Source: Paenibacillus sedimenti (GTDB lineage Bacteria > Bacillota > Bacilli > Paenibacillales > NBRC-103111). Taken from it: DNA of 64,000 bases. The position numbers were made by a program, and so were the translations under genes. Positions 62,114 to 64,000 of the stretch are shown here, one piece after another. How positions within the stretch are numbered: position 1 is the stretch's first letter; each line of letters opens with the position of its first letter. The stretch lies in assembly GCF_014534655.1 (NCBI RefSeq), contig NZ_JACVVD010000008.1:62001-126000 (forward strand). Reading direction: 5' to 3'. The notes under the pieces are model-generated. The model made no database searches, was not told where the DNA came from, and was given only the letters and a program-made list of their open reading frames with translations.

Positions 62114-63718
62114 ATGAACGTGCTTGTCGTAGACGATGAACCTATTATTCGTCTAGGTTTACGGACGCTGGTAGAGTGGGAACAACATGGTTTTCGGTAC
62201 GCTGGCGATGCAGAAGATGGTTTTGAAGCTTTGCAGGTCCTTGAATCGCTGGACGTAGATATCGTTATTACAGATCTCCTCATGCCGCGAATGGACGGGT
62301 TGGCGCTTATTCATAAGCTAAAGGAAAGCGTCAAGCCGATCAGTATCATCGTGCTAAGCTGCATGGATGACTTCAGATATGTAAAAGAAGCGATGAAGCT
62401 CGGTGCCAAAGATTACATCCATAAGCCTACGATGGAGCCTGAATCTTTGTTGGATACCCTGCAGGGCGTTAAACGCGAACTTGAGCAGCGGAGGCATGAA
62501 CAAGTGCAGCTGCAGAGATGGCACCGCGAGCTGGAGTCAACGAAGCAGACTCAGCTTTCTAACAAGTTGCAAGCTTATTTGCAGACTGGACTGGGCGGTG
62601 AGACGATCCATGCAGAGCTGTTCGGAGCTGAAGCTGAAACGGGGTCAACAGGCAGTCTGATCAGCCTGCTTCTGTATACGGGTCCGGCCGCTAGCGCAGG
62701 CGCTGCGGGCTGGCACTGGACCGGCTGCCTGGCGGCGCTGCCGCTCGCCGGCGACAGCGTGCTGCTGCTCGTGCCTGCAGCAGCAGCAGGGACTAACGCC
62801 GCCATAGACGATGGCGGCGTGCATAACGCGGCCGCGGCGCTGGCGAGCGCCGCGGAGCGTTACTTCGCCCGGCTGCCGCAGGCGCCGGACTGGTTCGTTG
62901 GAGCCGGCATGGTCGTATGCCGGCTTGCGGATGTGCTTGCTGCCGCGGCACTTCATGAGCGGCAGCTGCACGATCGATTCTATAGCGGGAGCCGGAATCG
63001 CTTGGTTCCGCCCGTATGCCCGCAAGCGGCGCAGCCCGGCATACAGGGATCGCTTTCGGCGTTAGCGTACGACAGCCGCAGCGACTTATTGCGCTGTATC
63101 TCGCACGATAACGCCGAGGGAGCTCTTCACCATGCGGAGGAACTGTGCCGCATCATGAAGGAGCAGCGCCCAAATGCTGCGAAGGTGCCGCCGTTTATCC
63201 AGGAGCTCCTTGGGCTGGCGGCAGGCTATGCTCGTGAACGCGGATATGTCAATGTCGACAGCTATGAGGACGCTTTCGTCAATAGCAGGAGAGCTTACGC
63301 TTGCTGCAACATGGAGCAGGTGCTGGAGCTGTTAATTGAAGCGCTGAACCTACTTGCCAAGAACAATGCTTCCTCCGGCACAGAGAAGGCGCTGCGCTCG
63401 CAGAATGCTTTTATCCGCAAAGCATTGAAGTTCATGCAGGAAAACTACGCTTCTCCGCTCAGTACACTGGATATTGCCGATCACGTAAAATTGAGCCGAA
63501 GTTACTTGAGTGATTTATACAGCAAAGAAATGGGTGAGCCGCTTAGTGAGACACTGACCCGTATCCGGCTCGAAGAAGCCAAGCGAAGACTGCGTACCGG
63601 TGAAATGAAAGTATACGAAGTCGCAGAGGCGGTCGGATTCCCTGATGCCAAAACATTTGCGAAAACATTCAAACGGGTAGTCGGCTGCTCGCCCAAGGCG
63701 TTTGAGAAGCCGCAATAA
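62114..63718 (+). CDS. YesN-type response regulator, receiver plus AraC domain
   Basis: A 534-residue protein: receiver (1-120) with phospho-acceptor Asp in IVITDLLMPRMDG (about 55) and Lys in YIHKPT; a variable linker (about 140-420); C-terminal AraC double helix-turn-helix (about 430-534: TLDIADHVKLSRSYLSDLYS; VYEVAEAVGFPDAKTFAKTF). ATG 62114 follows GAGGAG. Linker DNA at about 62690-62990 is strikingly GC-rich and Ala-rich compared with the flanks, while the frame stays open. Confidence 0.9.
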   Translation: MNVLVVDDEPIIRLGLRTLVEWEQHGFRYAGDAEDGFEALQVLESLDVDIVITDLLMPRMDGLALIHKLKESVKPISIIVLSCMDDFRYVKEAMKLGAKDYIHKPTMEPESLLDTLQGVKRELEQRRHEQVQLQRWHRELESTKQTQLSNKLQAYLQTGLGGETIHAELFGAEAETGSTGSLISLLLYTGPAASAGAAGWHWTGCLAALPLAGDSVLLLVPAAAAGTNAAIDDGGVHNAAAALASAAERYFARLPQAPDWFVGAGMVVCRLADVLAAAALHERQLHDRFYSGSRNRLVPPVCPQAAQPGIQGSLSALAYDSRSDLLRCISHDNAEGALHHAEELCRIMKEQRPNAAKVPPFIQELLGLAAGYARERGYVNVDSYEDAFVNSRRAYACCNMEQVLELLIEALNLLAKNNASSGTEKALRSQNAFIRKALKFMQENYASPLSTLDIADHVKLSRSYLSDLYSKEMGEPLSETLTRIRLEEAKRRLRTGEMKVYEVAEAVGFPDAKTFAKTFKRVVGCSPKAFEKPQ

Positions 63719-63731
63719 TTGACCGAACAAA

Positions 63732-63769
63732 TAGACACCTTTTCGAACAAAGGATGTCTATATTTTTTT
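63732..63769 (+). terminator. Intrinsic terminator after yesN-type gene
   Basis: TAGACACCTTT pairs with AAAGG-A-TGTCTA (one bulged A), followed by TATTTTTTT. Confidence 0.8.
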
Positions 63770-63834
63770 GGGGGAAAGCCTTACATTTAGAATGAGGCCT
63801 GCTCAGTTTTTTGGCAATGAAGGAGAGGGGGACA

Positions 63835-64000
63835 ATGAACGTGCAGGAAACACAAATGCCCATACTGCAGGCGATCGGAGTCATGCGGACATTCGGGAAA
63901 GGTACAGGTGCCGTTCATGCGCTGCGGGGAGCTAATTTATCGATACCAAGAGGACGGCTTGTTGCCCTGAGGGGAAGGTCAGGATCCGGCAAAACAACGC
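63835..64000 (+). CDS. ABC transporter ATP-binding protein, 5' fragment (LolD/MacB-like)
   Basis: First 55 codons only; the gene runs off the right edge. AAGGAGAGGGGG precedes the ATG. The translation reads LQAIGVMRTFGKG, VHALRGANLSIPRG and Walker A LRGRSGSGKTT, as in MacB/LolD-type ATPases of export or peptide-sensing transporters. Walker A here begins RGRSGSGKTT rather than the more common GPSGSGKST. It lies behind a YesM/YesN pair that may regulate it. Confidence 0.82.
   Translation, partial: MNVQETQMPILQAIGVMRTFGKGTGAVHALRGANLSIPRGRLVALRGRSGSGKTT

Overview
The window looks like a chromosomal segment of a Paenibacillus-type, low-to-mid GC Gram-positive spore former. The evidence is indirect: AGGAGG-type ribosome binding sites with frequent TTG/GTG starts, LplA/LplB/YtcP-type sugar ABC systems, YesM/YesN-type two-component pairs, KinB-like kinases, Lrp, RpiR, OhrR and YunC homologues, and a perfect catabolite-response (cre) consensus. 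I see no rRNA, tRNA, CRISPR array or insertion sequence. Gene assignments rest on motif recognition only.

Layout. (1) 1-0.3 kb: tail of a sugar ABC permease. (2) 0.5-12.6 kb: a divergent Lrp/AsnC regulator and a long operon that looks like an uptake and catabolic system for an N-heterocycle: SsnA/AtzB-like amidohydrolase, NdmA-like Rieske oxygenase, NMT1/THI5-type lipoprotein, two CodA-like deaminases, WrbA-like flavoprotein, creatininase-family hydrolase, ABC ATPase, GlcD-like FAD oxidase and ABC permease. (3) 12.6-16.6 kb: a visibly AT-rich island with a 7TM sensor kinase facing two minus-strand genes: a short peptide with a nitrile-hydratase-like (NHLP) leader ending in Trp, and a class I isoprenoid-synthase-like protein. 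The two minus-strand genes share a palindrome at their predicted transcription starts. I regard this as a candidate prenylated-peptide signalling module, analogous to ComQ-ComX-ComP but with a different precursor type. (4) 16.7-20.3 kb: FadR-type regulator divergent from glcD-glcF (glycolate or D-lactate oxidation). (5) 20.4-21.6 kb: VOC protein plus TetR regulator. (6) 21.6-37.5 kb: a large peptidoglycan amino-sugar (MurNAc/GlcNAc) system. It has two MurQ etherases, two BadF-type sugar kinases, a GH4 phospho-glycosidase, a MurR/RpiR regulator with repeated GAAAT-N3-ATTTC sites, a sugar ABC importer, GNAT and PIG-L proteins, NamZ, NagZ and AnmK. NamZ and NagZ lack signal peptides, so hydrolysis is probably cytosolic.

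(7) 37.9-39.2 kb: OhrR-like regulator, DUF1904 and PhnB-like VOC genes. (8) 39.3-51.2 kb: AraC-type membrane regulator, LplB/YtcP permeases, LplA-type lipoprotein and a 1871-residue secreted multidomain alpha-amylase whose promoter overlaps a perfect cre, i.e. extracellular alpha-glucan use. (9) 51.3-64 kb: AEC transporter, small conserved genes, a PAS kinase next to a PAS-GGDEF-EAL protein, YunC, a polar amino acid ABC transporter, a YesM/YesN pair and the start of an ABC ATPase.

Five related double-stem hairpins with TTTCTC-like tails follow genes at 7.2, 7.3, 32.2, 45.3 and 51.2 kb. Their outer stems differ in sequence but remain paired, which suggests a dispersed family of structured 3' ends.
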